Shown: positions 8,517 to 17,385 of the stretch, one piece after another
Numbering within the stretch: position 1 is the stretch's first letter
How the letters are laid out: every line of letters starts with the position of its first letter
Source: Firmicutes bacterium CAG:124
GTDB taxonomy: Bacteria > Bacillota > Clostridia > Oscillospirales > Oscillospiraceae
NCBI GenBank assembly: GCA_000432135.1
Contig: HF990569.1
Coordinates: 7,876-46,137, forward strand
Length of the DNA: 38,262 nt
Reading direction: 5' to 3'
The notes under the pieces: generated by a model
Database searches by the model: none
The model's input: the letters and a program-made list of their open reading frames with translations, nothing else
What the model was told of the DNA's origin: nothing
Program-made: the position numbers and the translations under genes

Positions 8517-9341
8517 ATGGCTATCCGTCTTGTGGCCGTCGATGTCGACGGCACGCTCGTCACTGCCGACCAGCGCGTTCTGCCGCGGGTGCAGGCCGCG
8601 GCGCAGCGTGCGCTGGAGCACGGCATCCAGCTCGTTCTGTGCACCGGCCGCGCGCCGGGAGAGTGCTGGTACATTTTAGATGCGCTTCCGCAGATCCGCT
8701 ACGCCGTCACGCAGACGGGCGCGATCGCGCAGGATCTGAAAACCGGTGAAACGCTCTATCACTGCCCGCTGTCTCCGGACGATGCGCGGCTGATCTATTC
8801 CCACGTGCGCCGGTACGACGGGCTTGTCAATTTCTTCTCCGGCGGCATTGTGTATAACTCCAAAGAGCAGATGGCGCGCTTTGAGCGCTATTATCCCGCC
8901 GACTTCCGGTGGCTGTTTGAGCAGTCGCATGAATTTGTCGACGATCTGGACGCCATGGTCGCCGGTTGGGGTAAACCCGTAGAAAAGCTCTATGTGCCGT
9001 TTTCCAGTCAGGAAGAGTGTGAAAGGGCCATGGCCGATCTGACAAAGCTGCCGTATTTCGTGACAGGCGCGGGCTACATTGATCTGGAGGTCATGAACCC
9101 GAACACCAGCAAGGGCATTGCGCTTGCTGCGCTGTGCAAAAAACTCGGCATCCCGCGCGAGCAGGTCATGGCCATCGGCGACAGCGGCAACGACGCAGCC
9201 ATGCTCGACTTTGCGGGCGTCGGCGTCGCAATGGGAAACGGGGAAGAAGCGCTCAAACAGAAAGCGGATCTGATCGCGCCGACAAATGAAGAAGGCGGCG
9301 TGGCCGACATGCTGGAGCTTGCAATCAAAGGAGAGATATAA
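8517..9341 (+). CDS. Cof-type HAD-superfamily phosphatase
   Basis: A 274-residue cytoplasmic phosphatase of the Cof/YbiV-like HAD subfamily (type IIB cap), which usually removes phosphate from sugar phosphates or small phosphorylated metabolites. Motif I is DVDGT (Asp9 nucleophile, Asp11), motif II LCTGR, motif III the Lys in NTSKG, and motif IV GDSGNDAAM. I chose ATG 8517 over the TTG at 8511 because GAGGTG (8503-8508) is 8 nt from the ATG but only 2 nt from the TTG. The next gene starts one base after the stop, so the two are co-transcribed. The substrate cannot be read from the sequence. Confidence 0.92.
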   Translation: MAIRLVAVDVDGTLVTADQRVLPRVQAAAQRALEHGIQLVLCTGRAPGECWYILDALPQIRYAVTQTGAIAQDLKTGETLYHCPLSPDDARLIYSHVRRYDGLVNFFSGGIVYNSKEQMARFERYYPADFRWLFEQSHEFVDDLDAMVAGWGKPVEKLYVPFSSQEECERAMADLTKLPYFVTGAGYIDLEVMNPNTSKGIALAALCKKLGIPREQVMAIGDSGNDAAMLDFAGVGVAMGNGEEALKQKADLIAPTNEEGGVADMLELAIKGEI

Positions 9342-9342
9342 A

Positions 9343-10116
9343 ATGGGCGTACAGGATCTGACAGTACAAATGGTCGTCATCGTCGTCATCGGCGTATTCT
9401 TTGCGTCGTTCATGGACGCCATCGCGGGCGGCGGCGGCATTATTTCCGTCCCGACGTATCTGCTCGCGGGACTTCCGATGCACTTTGCGCTGGGCACAAA
9501 CAAATTTTCCTCCTCCATCGGCACCGCGTTTTCCACGGGCCGGTATATCAAAAACGGCTATGTCGACTGGAAGCTCGGCATTCCGTCCATCGTGCTGGCG
9601 CTCATCGGCTCGTTCTTCGGAACAAAATTGCAGCTGATGATCTCCGAGGTGTACTTACAATATCTGCTGCTGATCGTGCTGCCGGTCGTGGCCTTCGTCG
9701 TGCTGCGCCAGCGGCAGCTGCCGGAGGAGCGCGGCGATATCGAGCCCAAAAAGCAGATGGCCATCGTCTATCTGGCCGCGCTCGTCGTCGGCGCGTACGA
9801 CGGGTTCTACGGGCCCGGCACGGGCACGTTCCTGCTTCTCATTTTCTGCAATCTCGGCAAGCTCGACGTGCGCACGGCGGGCGGCAATGTCAAGCTCGTG
9901 AATCTGTCTTCCAACATTGCCTCGCTCCTGACCAGCCTGTTAAGCGGCAAGGTCTTCCTCGTCCTCGGCCTCATCGGCACGGTGTCGAGCATCCTCGGCC
10001 ATTTCATCGGCGCGGGACTCGCCATCAAAAACGGCTCGAAGATCGTAAAGCCCGCTATCATCCTTGTCCTCATCCTCCTGGCCGCAAAGGTCGTCCAGGG
10101 ACTGATTGCGGGATGA
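9343..10116 (+). CDS. TSUP (TauE/SafE) family membrane permease
   Basis: A 257-residue integral membrane protein of the TauE/SafE family. Members export or import sulfite, sulfonates, or related small organic anions. The two-fold internal repeat is visible: FMDAIAGGGGIISVP in the first half and AYDGFYGPGTGTF in the second, each within a run of hydrophobic helices (about seven or eight in all). AAAGGAGA precedes the ATG, which begins one base after the HAD gene stop. The pairing suggests a dephosphorylate-and-export relationship, but that is speculation. Substrate unknown. Confidence 0.9.
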   Translation: MGVQDLTVQMVVIVVIGVFFASFMDAIAGGGGIISVPTYLLAGLPMHFALGTNKFSSSIGTAFSTGRYIKNGYVDWKLGIPSIVLALIGSFFGTKLQLMISEVYLQYLLLIVLPVVAFVVLRQRQLPEERGDIEPKKQMAIVYLAALVVGAYDGFYGPGTGTFLLLIFCNLGKLDVRTAGGNVKLVNLSSNIASLLTSLLSGKVFLVLGLIGTVSSILGHFIGAGLAIKNGSKIVKPAIILVLILLAAKVVQGLIAG

Positions 10117-10140
10117 TATATCATAAAACTGCACTGCCGC

Positions 10141-10240
10141 TGTAGGGGCCGACGACTCTGTCGGCCCCTTAAATGTTGCAGATTTGCTGAAAATATCAGA
10201 GAATTCGCAGCGGGCGGACAGAGTCGTCCGCCCCTATGTA
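10141..10240. repeat. Dispersed palindromic repeat family 1, copy A
   Basis: A 100-bp imperfect palindrome between the TSUP gene and miaB. Each end is itself a hairpin: GGGGCCGAC-gactct-GTCGGCCCC on the left and GGGCGGAC-agagtc-GTCCGCCC on the right, and the two ends are inverted copies of one another. The centre contains GAATTCGCAGC, shared with copy C. Confidence 0.8.
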
Positions 10241-10291
10241 CAATTCGGAAAATTGCAAAAACCTATGCCTTTGACTGCTTGTTTTGCTCCA

Positions 10292-10320
10292 TTGCAAATC
10301 CCCACGGAATCTGCTATAAT
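10292..10320 (+). promoter_or_regulatory. Promoter of miaB
   Basis: TTGCAA (10292-10297), a 17-nt spacer, and an extended -10 TGCTATAAT ending at 10320. The predicted start is about 10327, followed by CGGAGG just before the miaB ATG. Confidence 0.8.
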
Positions 10321-10355
10321 AAATCGTTAAGTTATGCAGTTCGGAGGAAACGTAC

Positions 10356-11759
10356 ATGGAACGCAAACCCGTTGTGATCGCGCAGGAGGCGCTGGAGAAG
10401 GAAGCCGCTGTCTGCGAGCAGATCAAAGCCCTTTGGGCCTCGCGCGGCAGGACGCCGCGGGCCTTTGTCGATACATACGGCTGCCAGCAGAACGAGGCGG
10501 ATTCCGAACGTATCCGCGGGATGCTGCGTGCAAGCGGGTATGAGATCGCGGACACCGAAGAGGGCGCGGACTGCATCGTTATCAACACCTGCGCCATCCG
10601 TGAGCACGCGGAAACCCGCGTCTACGGCAACGTCGGCGCGCTGGTACACACCAAGGCCCGGCACCCGGAGCAGAAAATTTTCCTCTGCGGCTGCATGATG
10701 GGCCAGCCGCAGGTCGTCGAGCGCATCAAAAACAGCTATCGCCACGTCGACGGCGTGTTCAATCCGCACGAATTATGGCGCTTCCCGGAGCTGCTGCAGA
10801 GCGTGCTGCGCACGAACAAGCGCATCTTCGCCGTGGACGATTCCGCGGGCAATATTGCCGAGGGCATCCCCGTCGTGCGCTCGTCCGATCTCAAGGCGTG
10901 GGTGTCGATCATGTACGGCTGCAACAACTTCTGTTCGTACTGCATCGTGCCGTATGTGCGCGGGCGGGAGCGGTCAAGACGGCCCGAGGAGATTCTCGAA
11001 GAGGTCAAGGGCCTCATCGCGGCGGGCTATAAGGACATTACGCTTTTGGGCCAGAACGTCAACTCCTACGGCAAGGATCTGGGGCTGGGCGTTGATTTTG
11101 CCGACCTCATGGCCGAGATCGCACAGCTGCCGGGAGACTTCTGGCTGCGCTTCATGACGAGCCACCCGAAGGACGCAAGCAAAAAGCTCTTTGACACCAT
11201 TGCGAAATACCCCAGGATCGCCAAGCAGTTCCACCTGCCCTTCCAGTCCGGCAACGACCGGGTGCTGAAGGCCATGAACCGGCACTATAACCGCGAGGAA
11301 TATCTGAAGCTGGCGCACTATGGCCGCCAGATCATGCCCGATCTGGTTCTGACCAGCGACGTGATCGTCGGCTTCCCCGGCGAGACGGAGGAGGAATTCG
11401 AGGACACGATCAGCCTGATCGAAGACGTGCGCTATGACGCGCTGTTTACCTTTATCTTCTCCCCGCGCGCGGGAACGCCTGCCGCGAAAATGGACGACCC
11501 GACGCCCAAGGAGGAGAAAAACCGTCGCTTTGACCGGCTCTGCGCCGTGCAGAACCGCATTTCGCTGGAAATTCATCAGGGCTACGTCGGCAAGACCGTC
11601 CGCGTGCTCTGCGACGGCCGCGACAAGGACCTGCTCACCGCCCGCACTGAGGGCGGAAGACTCGTCCGCTTCGCGGGAGACGACAGCCTGATCGGCCAGT
11701 TTTTGGACGTGACGATCACAGGCTGCACAACATGGAGCCTTGTGGGCGAACTCCGATAA
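10356..11759 (+). CDS. miaB: tRNA-2-methylthio-N6-dimethylallyladenosine synthase MiaB
   Basis: A radical-SAM methylthiotransferase that adds a methylthio group to i6A37 of tRNAs reading UNN codons; miaA in this block makes its i6A substrate. It is 467 residues. The N-terminal UPF0004 domain holds three cluster cysteines, Cys43 (TYGCQQNEAD), Cys79 (NTCAIRE) and Cys113 (CGCMMGQ). The radical-SAM triad is Cys189/193/196 in CNNFCSYC. The TSHPKD and DVIVGFPGETEEEF blocks and a C-terminal TRAM region complete the family pattern. Its own promoter and a CGGAGG site fit the chosen start. Confidence 0.97.
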   Translation: MERKPVVIAQEALEKEAAVCEQIKALWASRGRTPRAFVDTYGCQQNEADSERIRGMLRASGYEIADTEEGADCIVINTCAIREHAETRVYGNVGALVHTKARHPEQKIFLCGCMMGQPQVVERIKNSYRHVDGVFNPHELWRFPELLQSVLRTNKRIFAVDDSAGNIAEGIPVVRSSDLKAWVSIMYGCNNFCSYCIVPYVRGRERSRRPEEILEEVKGLIAAGYKDITLLGQNVNSYGKDLGLGVDFADLMAEIAQLPGDFWLRFMTSHPKDASKKLFDTIAKYPRIAKQFHLPFQSGNDRVLKAMNRHYNREEYLKLAHYGRQIMPDLVLTSDVIVGFPGETEEEFEDTISLIEDVRYDALFTFIFSPRAGTPAAKMDDPTPKEEKNRRFDRLCAVQNRISLEIHQGYVGKTVRVLCDGRDKDLLTARTEGGRLVRFAGDDSLIGQFLDVTITGCTTWSLVGELR

Positions 11760-11779
11760 CACAGCACCCTGGTGCGGGC

Positions 11780-11890
11780 TTTGTAGGGGCCGATGCCCAC
11801 ATCGACCCGGCAGAATGCACCGTTTTTACGGTATTCTTCGGCGAATTTGCAACTTCCCAACGGGCCGATGTGGGCATCGGGCCCTACAAA
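11780..11890. repeat. Dispersed palindromic repeat family 1, copy B
   Basis: An imperfect palindrome of 111 bp between miaB and mutS. The ends TTTGTAGGGGCCGATGCC and GGCATCGGGCCCTACAAA match in 28 of 30 outer positions. The left end can fold as CCGATG-cccaCATCG. The centre GGCAGAATGCACCGTTTTTA is nearly identical to copy C. Confidence 0.85.
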
Positions 11891-11966
11891 CGAATGCGTA
11901 AGTGCATATGGATTTGCCGAAAGCATAATTTCAGACGTTAAAAGAGAAAACCCGGAGGTTTTGATT

Positions 11967-12989
11967 ATGGCCGAACTCACCCCCATGATGCAGCAGTATT
12001 ATGCGGTCAAGGAGCGCAATCCCGACTGCCTGCTGTTTTTCCGGCTGGGCGATTTTTATGAGATGTTCGAGGAGGACGCGCGCATTGCTTCGCGCGAGCT
12101 CGATCTGACGCTCACCTCGCGCGACCATGCCAAGGACAAAAGCGCAGAGGACAAGATTCCCATGTGCGGCGTGCCGTATCATTCCTCGGAGAGCTATATC
12201 GCGCGGCTGGTTGCCAAGGGCTACAAGGTCGCCATCTGCGAGCAGATGGAGGACCCGGCGCTGGCAAAGGGGCTTGTAAAGCGCGATATCATCCGCATCG
12301 TGACGCCCGGCTCCGTGACGGAAAGCTCGATGCTGGTGGAATCCAAAAATAATTATTATGCCTGCGTCTACGGCGCAGCCGGTACATACGGCCTGTGCTT
12401 CTGCGACGTGTCGACCGGCGCGTTCAGCGCGACGCAGGTTTCCGGCGCCGACGCCATGCAGGACGCGCAGAACGAGCTTGGCAGCTTTCTGCCGTCCGAG
12501 GCCCTTCTGGGCGGCACGGCGGCGGAGGACGGCGCGCTGGCGGATTTTCTGCGCGACCGCTTCCACACCTGCGTGAACATCGGCACGGACGCGCAGTTTG
12601 ACCCTGCGCTGTGCGCGGCTGCCGTGACGGCGCAGTTTGGGCAGTCGCCGGAGGCGCTCGGCCTTGCGAATATGCCGTGCGTCATTGCAGCGGCGGGCGC
12701 GCTTCTGACCACGCTGCGCGATCTGCAGAAAAACGAGCTGCCGCACATCCGGGCGCTGGAATTATATATTGCAGGCAAGTTCATGCAGCTCGATCTTGCC
12801 GCGCGGCGGAATCTCGAACTGACAGAGACGATGCGCGCAAAGGAAAAGCGCGGGAGCCTTCTCTGGGTGCTTGACAAGACGAAGACCGCCATGGGCGGCC
12901 GTCTGCTGCGGGCGTGGGTGGAGCGGCCGCCTCTCCGCCCCCCGCCGACCGCCCGCTTCCCAGCCCCGCGCAGATCACGCGCCGTCTGA
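11967..12989 (+). pseudogene. mutS: DNA mismatch repair protein MutS, N-terminal part (frame broken near 12925-12960)
   Basis: The first 340 codons encode the MutS mismatch-binding, connector and first core regions. GDFYEMF (about residues 28-34) carries the Phe-x-Glu that inserts at a mismatch. CGVPYHSSESYIARLVAKGYKVAICEQ and DIIRIVTPGSV follow as in the family. The reading is normal up to GGRLLRAWVERP near 12927, then becomes a Pro/Arg-rich tail ending at 12989. The rest of MutS continues in another frame from within this region to 14596. CGGAGG at 11953-11958 sets the start. As written, the gene makes no full-length MutS unless the frame is recovered. Confidence 0.9.
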
Positions 12990-14596
12990 CCGCCGTGGAG
13001 GAGCTGGTCAAAAAGACCATCGACCGGGAAGAGCTGATCCTGTCCCTGCGTGAAATTACGGACTTTGAGCGCGCCATGACCCGCATTATGACGGGCACGG
13101 CCTCCTGCCGTGATCTTGCCGCGCTTTCACAGGGCGCGGCGAGTCTTCCCGCCGTCAAGGAGCGGCTGTCCGGGATGCGTTCGCCGTATTTGCAGGCGCT
13201 TTTTGAGCAGCTTGACACGCTGGCAGATCTCAAGGAGAAGATCGACGCAACTATCGTGGACGATCCTCCGTTTCTGCTGCGCGAAGGCGGCCTGATCCGC
13301 GACGGCGCGAACAAAGAGCTCGACGAGCTGCGCGCCGTCCAGTCCGGCGGCAAGGGCATGCTCACGCAGATCGAGGCCCGTGAAAAGGAAAAGACCGGCA
13401 TCCGGAACCTGCGCGTGGGCTATAACCGCGTGTTCGGCTATTATATCGAGGTCGCAAAGGGCCAGCTGAATCTGGTCCCGGACAGCTATATCCGCAAGCA
13501 GACGCTCTCGACCGGCGAACGGTACATCACGGAAGAACTCAAGGAGCTGGAAAGCACCATTCTGACGGCCAAGGACCGCATTGTCGCACTGGAATATGAC
13601 CTGTTCGTGGCGCTGCGGCAGTTTGTCGCGGGAGAATCCGCCCGCGTCAAGCAGACGGCGCAGGCCGTCGCGCAGCTGGATGTGCTGTGCAGCTTTGCCG
13701 CCGTCGCCGTTCACAATCATTACTGCAAGCCCGAGGTCGATCTCGGCAATACCGTCTCCATCACGGCGGGCCGTCATCCAGTCGTCGAGCAGATGCTCAA
13801 AAACGCGCTGTTCGTGCCGAACGACACGCTGCTTGGCAGTGAGGACTGCCGCACGGCCATCATCACCGGCCCGAACATGGCCGGTAAATCGACCTACATG
13901 CGGCAGGTGGCGCTCATTGTCCTCATGGCGCAGATGGGCTCGTTTGTCCCGGCGCAGTCGGCGCACATCGGCATTGTCGACCGGCTGTTCACACGCATCG
14001 GCGCGTCAGACGATCTGGCCTCCGGCCAGTCGACATTCATGGTCGAGATGACCGAGGTTGCCGATATTCTGAAAAACGCGACGCCGCGTTCGCTTCTCAT
14101 CCTCGACGAGATCGGCAGAGGCACGTCGACGTTCGACGGCATGGCGATCGCAAGAGCCGTGCTCGAATACGCGGCCGACCGCAAGCGGCTGGGCGCGAAA
14201 ACGCTCTTCGCCACGCACTATCACGAGCTGACGGACATTGAGCAGGCGCTGCCCGGCGTCAAAAACTTCAACATCGCCGTCAAGAAGCGGCAGGGGGACA
14301 TGATCTTCCTGCGCAAGATCGTCCCCGGTGCGGCGGACGACAGCTACGGCATCGAGGTCGCCAAGCTCGCGGGCATTCCCGACCGGGTCATCACGCGCGC
14401 GCGGGAAATTCTCAAGGATCTCGAATCCGGCGCGCCGGAGCGTGCAAAGCCCGCCACCGCGCCCGTGTCCGATCAGGTTTCCATGCTCGATATGCAGTCG
14501 GACGAGCTGCGCCGCGCACTTGAAGCCATCACCGTCGAAACACTCACGCCCATCGAGGCGCTGAACCAGCTGTACCAGCTGAAGCAACTGCTGTAA
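12914..14596 (+). pseudogene. mutS: DNA mismatch repair protein MutS, C-terminal part (core, clamp, ATPase)
   Basis: The remainder of mutS in the -1 (or +2) frame relative to the N-terminal part. Family-like sequence resumes at PSPAQITRRLTAVEELV and runs to the end. ATPase motifs are intact: Walker A GPNMAGKST (about 13869-13895), LLILDEIGRGTSTFDG (Walker B and signature) and the ATHYHEL switch. The C-terminal helix-turn-helix dimer region ends IEALNQLYQLKQLL. The GTG at 12914 is merely the first start codon in this frame and has no ribosome site, so independent translation is unlikely. The two parts together would give a normal-length MutS with about eight extra residues at the junction. Confidence 0.88.
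12924..12970 (+). repeat. C-rich imperfect tandem duplication at the mutS frameshift
   Basis: CGGCCGCCTCTCCGCCCCC (from 12924) is followed by the similar CGACCGCCCGCTTCCCAGCC (from 12946). Removing about 26 nt would restore a single mutS frame reading ERPLPSPAQ. A run of six C (12938-12943) lies inside. Confidence 0.6.
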
Positions 14597-14606
14597 AGGG
14601 GCTGCC

Positions 14607-14713
14607 TGTAGGGGCCGATGCCTGCATCGGCCCGGCAGAATGCAGCGTTTTTACGGGAATCTTCAGCGAATTCGCAGCTTCCCAATGGGCCGACAGAGTC
14701 GTCGGCCCCTACA
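14607..14713. repeat. Dispersed palindromic repeat family 1, copy C
   Basis: A 107-bp palindromic element running from TGTAGGGGCCGA to TCGGCCCCTACA between mutS and the CPBP gene. The left terminal hairpin is of the copy B type (CCGATG-cctg-CATCGG) and the right one of the copy A type (CCGAC-agagtc-GTCGG), so it looks like a hybrid. Confidence 0.85.
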
Positions 14714-14741
14714 GATTCTCTCGGAAAGGGGCTTCTCCATT

Positions 14742-15449
14742 ATGGCCCGCAAAGCGTCCCACGCGATTTCTTACCGGCTGACGAAATTTGAAACGATTGC
14801 CGGGTGGCTTTATCTGCCGTTTTATCTGCTGATTCTGAATCTGCTTCTGCAGCTGGCAAACGAGAAATTCTCGCTTGGCATGACGGCGCTGACGATGAAT
14901 CTCGTCTATTTTGCCGTGAATCTGCTGGCCGTGCTGCTGATTTTCCATGGTTTCCTGCGGCAGTCGTTTTTCGGCGGCTCGTTCTGGAACTTTGTGCAGG
15001 CGCTGGTTCTGGGCTTCGCGATGTATTACGCGGGCACGTGGGTGCTGCAATTCGCGCTTTCCCGGCTGGCTCCCGGCTTTACGATCTACAATAACGAAAC
15101 GGTCGGTTCGCTCATTTCCGATAACCAGTATGTCATGCTGGCCGTGACGGTTTTCCTTGCGCCGATCATTGAGGAGACGCTTGTGCGCGGGCTTGTCTTC
15201 GGCTCCATTCAGCCGACGTCGCGCGTCATGGCGTATCTCGTGTCCGTTATTCTGTTCACGCTCATGCACAATTGGCAGTATTTCATGCTCTATCCTGCCG
15301 GAAAGGTGCTTCTGAGCTGCATTCCGTATCTGCCCGCCTCCGTCGCGCTGGCCTGGACGTATGAAAAGGCCGGGACGATCTGGGCGTCCATCTCGCTGCA
15401 CGCCATTGTCAACGCGCTGTCGTTCGGGCTTTTGCAGCTGAACTTCTGA
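14742..15449 (+). CDS. CPBP family intramembrane metalloprotease (CAAX-like)
   Basis: A 235-residue multi-pass membrane protein of the CPBP/Abi (type II CAAX protease-like) family. The active-site motifs are present: EETLVRG (144-150, EExxxR), FTLMHNWQ with His176, and the last SLHAIVN with His and Asn. Hydrophobic segments surround these from about residue 20 onward. The start at 14742 has GAAAGGGG ten bases upstream and avoids reading through repeat copy C. Members process peptides or act in bacteriocin immunity, but the substrate here is unknown. It sits between mutS and mutL, 14 nt before mutL, an insertion into a usually adjacent pair. Confidence 0.88.
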   Translation: MARKASHAISYRLTKFETIAGWLYLPFYLLILNLLLQLANEKFSLGMTALTMNLVYFAVNLLAVLLIFHGFLRQSFFGGSFWNFVQALVLGFAMYYAGTWVLQFALSRLAPGFTIYNNETVGSLISDNQYVMLAVTVFLAPIIEETLVRGLVFGSIQPTSRVMAYLVSVILFTLMHNWQYFMLYPAGKVLLSCIPYLPASVALAWTYEKAGTIWASISLHAIVNALSFGLLQLNF

Positions 15450-15463
15450 TTGGGAGGGGCTTT

Positions 15464-17383
15464 ATGCCGAAGATCATTCAGCTTGACCGCCATGTCGCCG
15501 ATCTCATCGCTGCAGGCGAGGTCGTCGAGCGCCCGGCGTCCGCCGTCAAGGAGCTGGTCGAAAATTCCATTGACGCAGGCGCAAAAAATATTACAATAGA
15601 ATTACAAAACGGCGGCATGACCTTCCTGCGCATCACCGACGACGGCTGCGGCATGGAGCCGGTCGACGCCCGCACGGCGTTTCTGCGCCACGCGACGAGC
15701 AAGATCCGCAAAAAAGAGGATCTTGCCTGCATCGGCACGCTTGGTTTCCGGGGCGAGGCGCTGGCGGCCATTTCGTCCGTGTCGAAGATCGACCTGCTCA
15801 CGCGGGCGCAGGGCGCGGAAAACGGCGTCCGGCTGCATCTGGAGGCGGGGCAGGTCCTGTCCGAGGAGCCTGCCGGATGCCCGTACGGCACGACAATTTT
15901 GGTGCGGGAGCTGTTTTACAACACGCCCGCGCGGATGAAGTTCATGAAATCCGACGCGGCGGAGTCCTCCGCTGTTTTCTCCGTCGTGCAGCAGCAGGCG
16001 CTCGCGCACCCGGAGATCTCCTTCCGCTTTCTGAAGGACGGGCAGGAGCAGCTGCACACTGACGGGCAGGGCGACCGCATGGCCGCGATCTACGCCATCT
16101 ACGGCCGGGAACTTGCCAACAATATGCTGCCGGTTGACGGCAGCTGGGAAAAGCTGCGCGTGCGCGGCTTCGTCACGAAGCCGACCGCCACGCGCGGCAA
16201 CCGCGCCTGGCAGAGCTTTTTTGTCAACAACCGCTATATCAAATCCCGTCTGCTCTCCGCCGCGCTGGAGGAGGCGTACCGCAACCAGATCATGGTGGGC
16301 CGCTTCCCGGCCTGCGTGCTGGAGATCGATATGCCCGTGCAGGCCGTGGATGTGAACGTCCACCCGGCCAAGACGGAGGTCAAGTTCTTATCCGAGCGCG
16401 AGGTCTTCGATGCGGTGCACTATGCCGTTTTGTCCACGCTCTCCAGAGCGGCGGGCCGCCCGGAATGGAAAACGCCGGAGAAAAAGCAGGAGCCTGCTCC
16501 GCAGCCGCAATCACAGCCAAAGGCTGTCCAGCCGCCAAAGCCCGGCTTCTATCAGACCATGCAGGCATCCGAATACCGCCGTCAGGCTGCGCAGCAGCCT
16601 GTGCAGAAGCCGGCCCAGCCCGTGCTGGCCTCGCCGGTGCAGCTGCCGCGCTCCGAGCCTGCGCCTGCGCAGCAGAGCTTTCCGCTTCCGAAGCCGGAAG
16701 CAAAGCCGGAGGTCAGACCGGAGCCGAAGCCCGAACCGAAGATTGAGGTCAGGCCCGAGCCGAAGCCGGAACCCGTCAAAGAGCCGGAAGCACAGCAGGC
16801 GCTTTCTGTCCCGGAAGAGCCCTTCCGCATCATCGGCGAGGCGCTGCACACCTATATCATTGTCGAGCAGGGCGAGGCCGTTCTGTTCCTCGACAAGCAC
16901 GCCGCGCACGAGCGTATCCGCTTTGAGGCGCTCAAAAAGGAGGACCACCCCATCATGGCCCAGCTGCTGCTGGCCCCTGTTTCCGCAGAACTTTCACGGG
17001 AAGAGGCCGCTGCCGTGCTGGAAAACAGGGCGCTTCTGGAGCGCTGCGGGTTCGAGACGGAGGACTTTGGCGGCGGAGACGTGCTCATCCGGCAGATCCC
17101 GTCCGACGTGGACGTGGAGGACGCAAAGGCGCTTTTGCAGGAGCTGGCGGGCGATCTGCTGGCCGGAAAAACGCTCGACCCGGACAGCCTGCGCGACAAT
17201 CTGCTGCACACCATCGCCTGCAAATCGGCCATCAAGGCCGGATGGCAGACGTCTGATGAGGAGCTGCGGCGGCTCGTGCAGGAGGTTCTGTCCCGCGACG
17301 ATATCAAATACTGCCCGCATGGCCGTCCCGTCTGCGTGACGCTCACGAAGCGGCAGCTGGAAAAGCAGTTCAAGAGGGTCTGA
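15464..17383 (+). CDS. mutL: DNA mismatch repair protein MutL
   Basis: Matchmaker and probable nicking endonuclease of mismatch repair, 639 residues. The N-terminal GHKL ATPase shows ELVENSIDAGA, TDDGCGM and GTLGFRGEALAAISSV. A linker at roughly 335-440 is rich in Pro, Lys and Glu with a repeated RPEPKPEP pattern. The C-terminal dimerisation domain has DKHAAHERIRFE (the DxHA-x2-E-x4-E metal motif with Lys for Gln), ACKSAIKAG and CPHGRP, so the endonuclease function should be kept. GGGAGGGG precedes the ATG. The gene is intact although its partner mutS is split. Confidence 0.97.
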   Translation: MPKIIQLDRHVADLIAAGEVVERPASAVKELVENSIDAGAKNITIELQNGGMTFLRITDDGCGMEPVDARTAFLRHATSKIRKKEDLACIGTLGFRGEALAAISSVSKIDLLTRAQGAENGVRLHLEAGQVLSEEPAGCPYGTTILVRELFYNTPARMKFMKSDAAESSAVFSVVQQQALAHPEISFRFLKDGQEQLHTDGQGDRMAAIYAIYGRELANNMLPVDGSWEKLRVRGFVTKPTATRGNRAWQSFFVNNRYIKSRLLSAALEEAYRNQIMVGRFPACVLEIDMPVQAVDVNVHPAKTEVKFLSEREVFDAVHYAVLSTLSRAAGRPEWKTPEKKQEPAPQPQSQPKAVQPPKPGFYQTMQASEYRRQAAQQPVQKPAQPVLASPVQLPRSEPAPAQQSFPLPKPEAKPEVRPEPKPEPKIEVRPEPKPEPVKEPEAQQALSVPEEPFRIIGEALHTYIIVEQGEAVLFLDKHAAHERIRFEALKKEDHPIMAQLLLAPVSAELSREEAAAVLENRALLERCGFETEDFGGGDVLIRQIPSDVDVEDAKALLQELAGDLLAGKTLDPDSLRDNLLHTIACKSAIKAGWQTSDEELRRLVQEVLSRDDIKYCPHGRPVCVTLTKRQLEKQFKRV

Positions 17384-17385
17384 GC

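Noticed and set aside
12930..12950. Programmed -1 frameshifting as the main explanation for split mutS
   Set aside because: A slippery-form heptamer exists, but I see no clear downstream pseudoknot, and an extra roughly 26-nt imperfect duplication explains the shift more simply. It is kept only as a secondary idea.
10141..14713. CRISPR array
   Set aside because: The GTAGGGGCC repeats are separated by whole genes, and each copy is an internally palindromic element without regular spacers.
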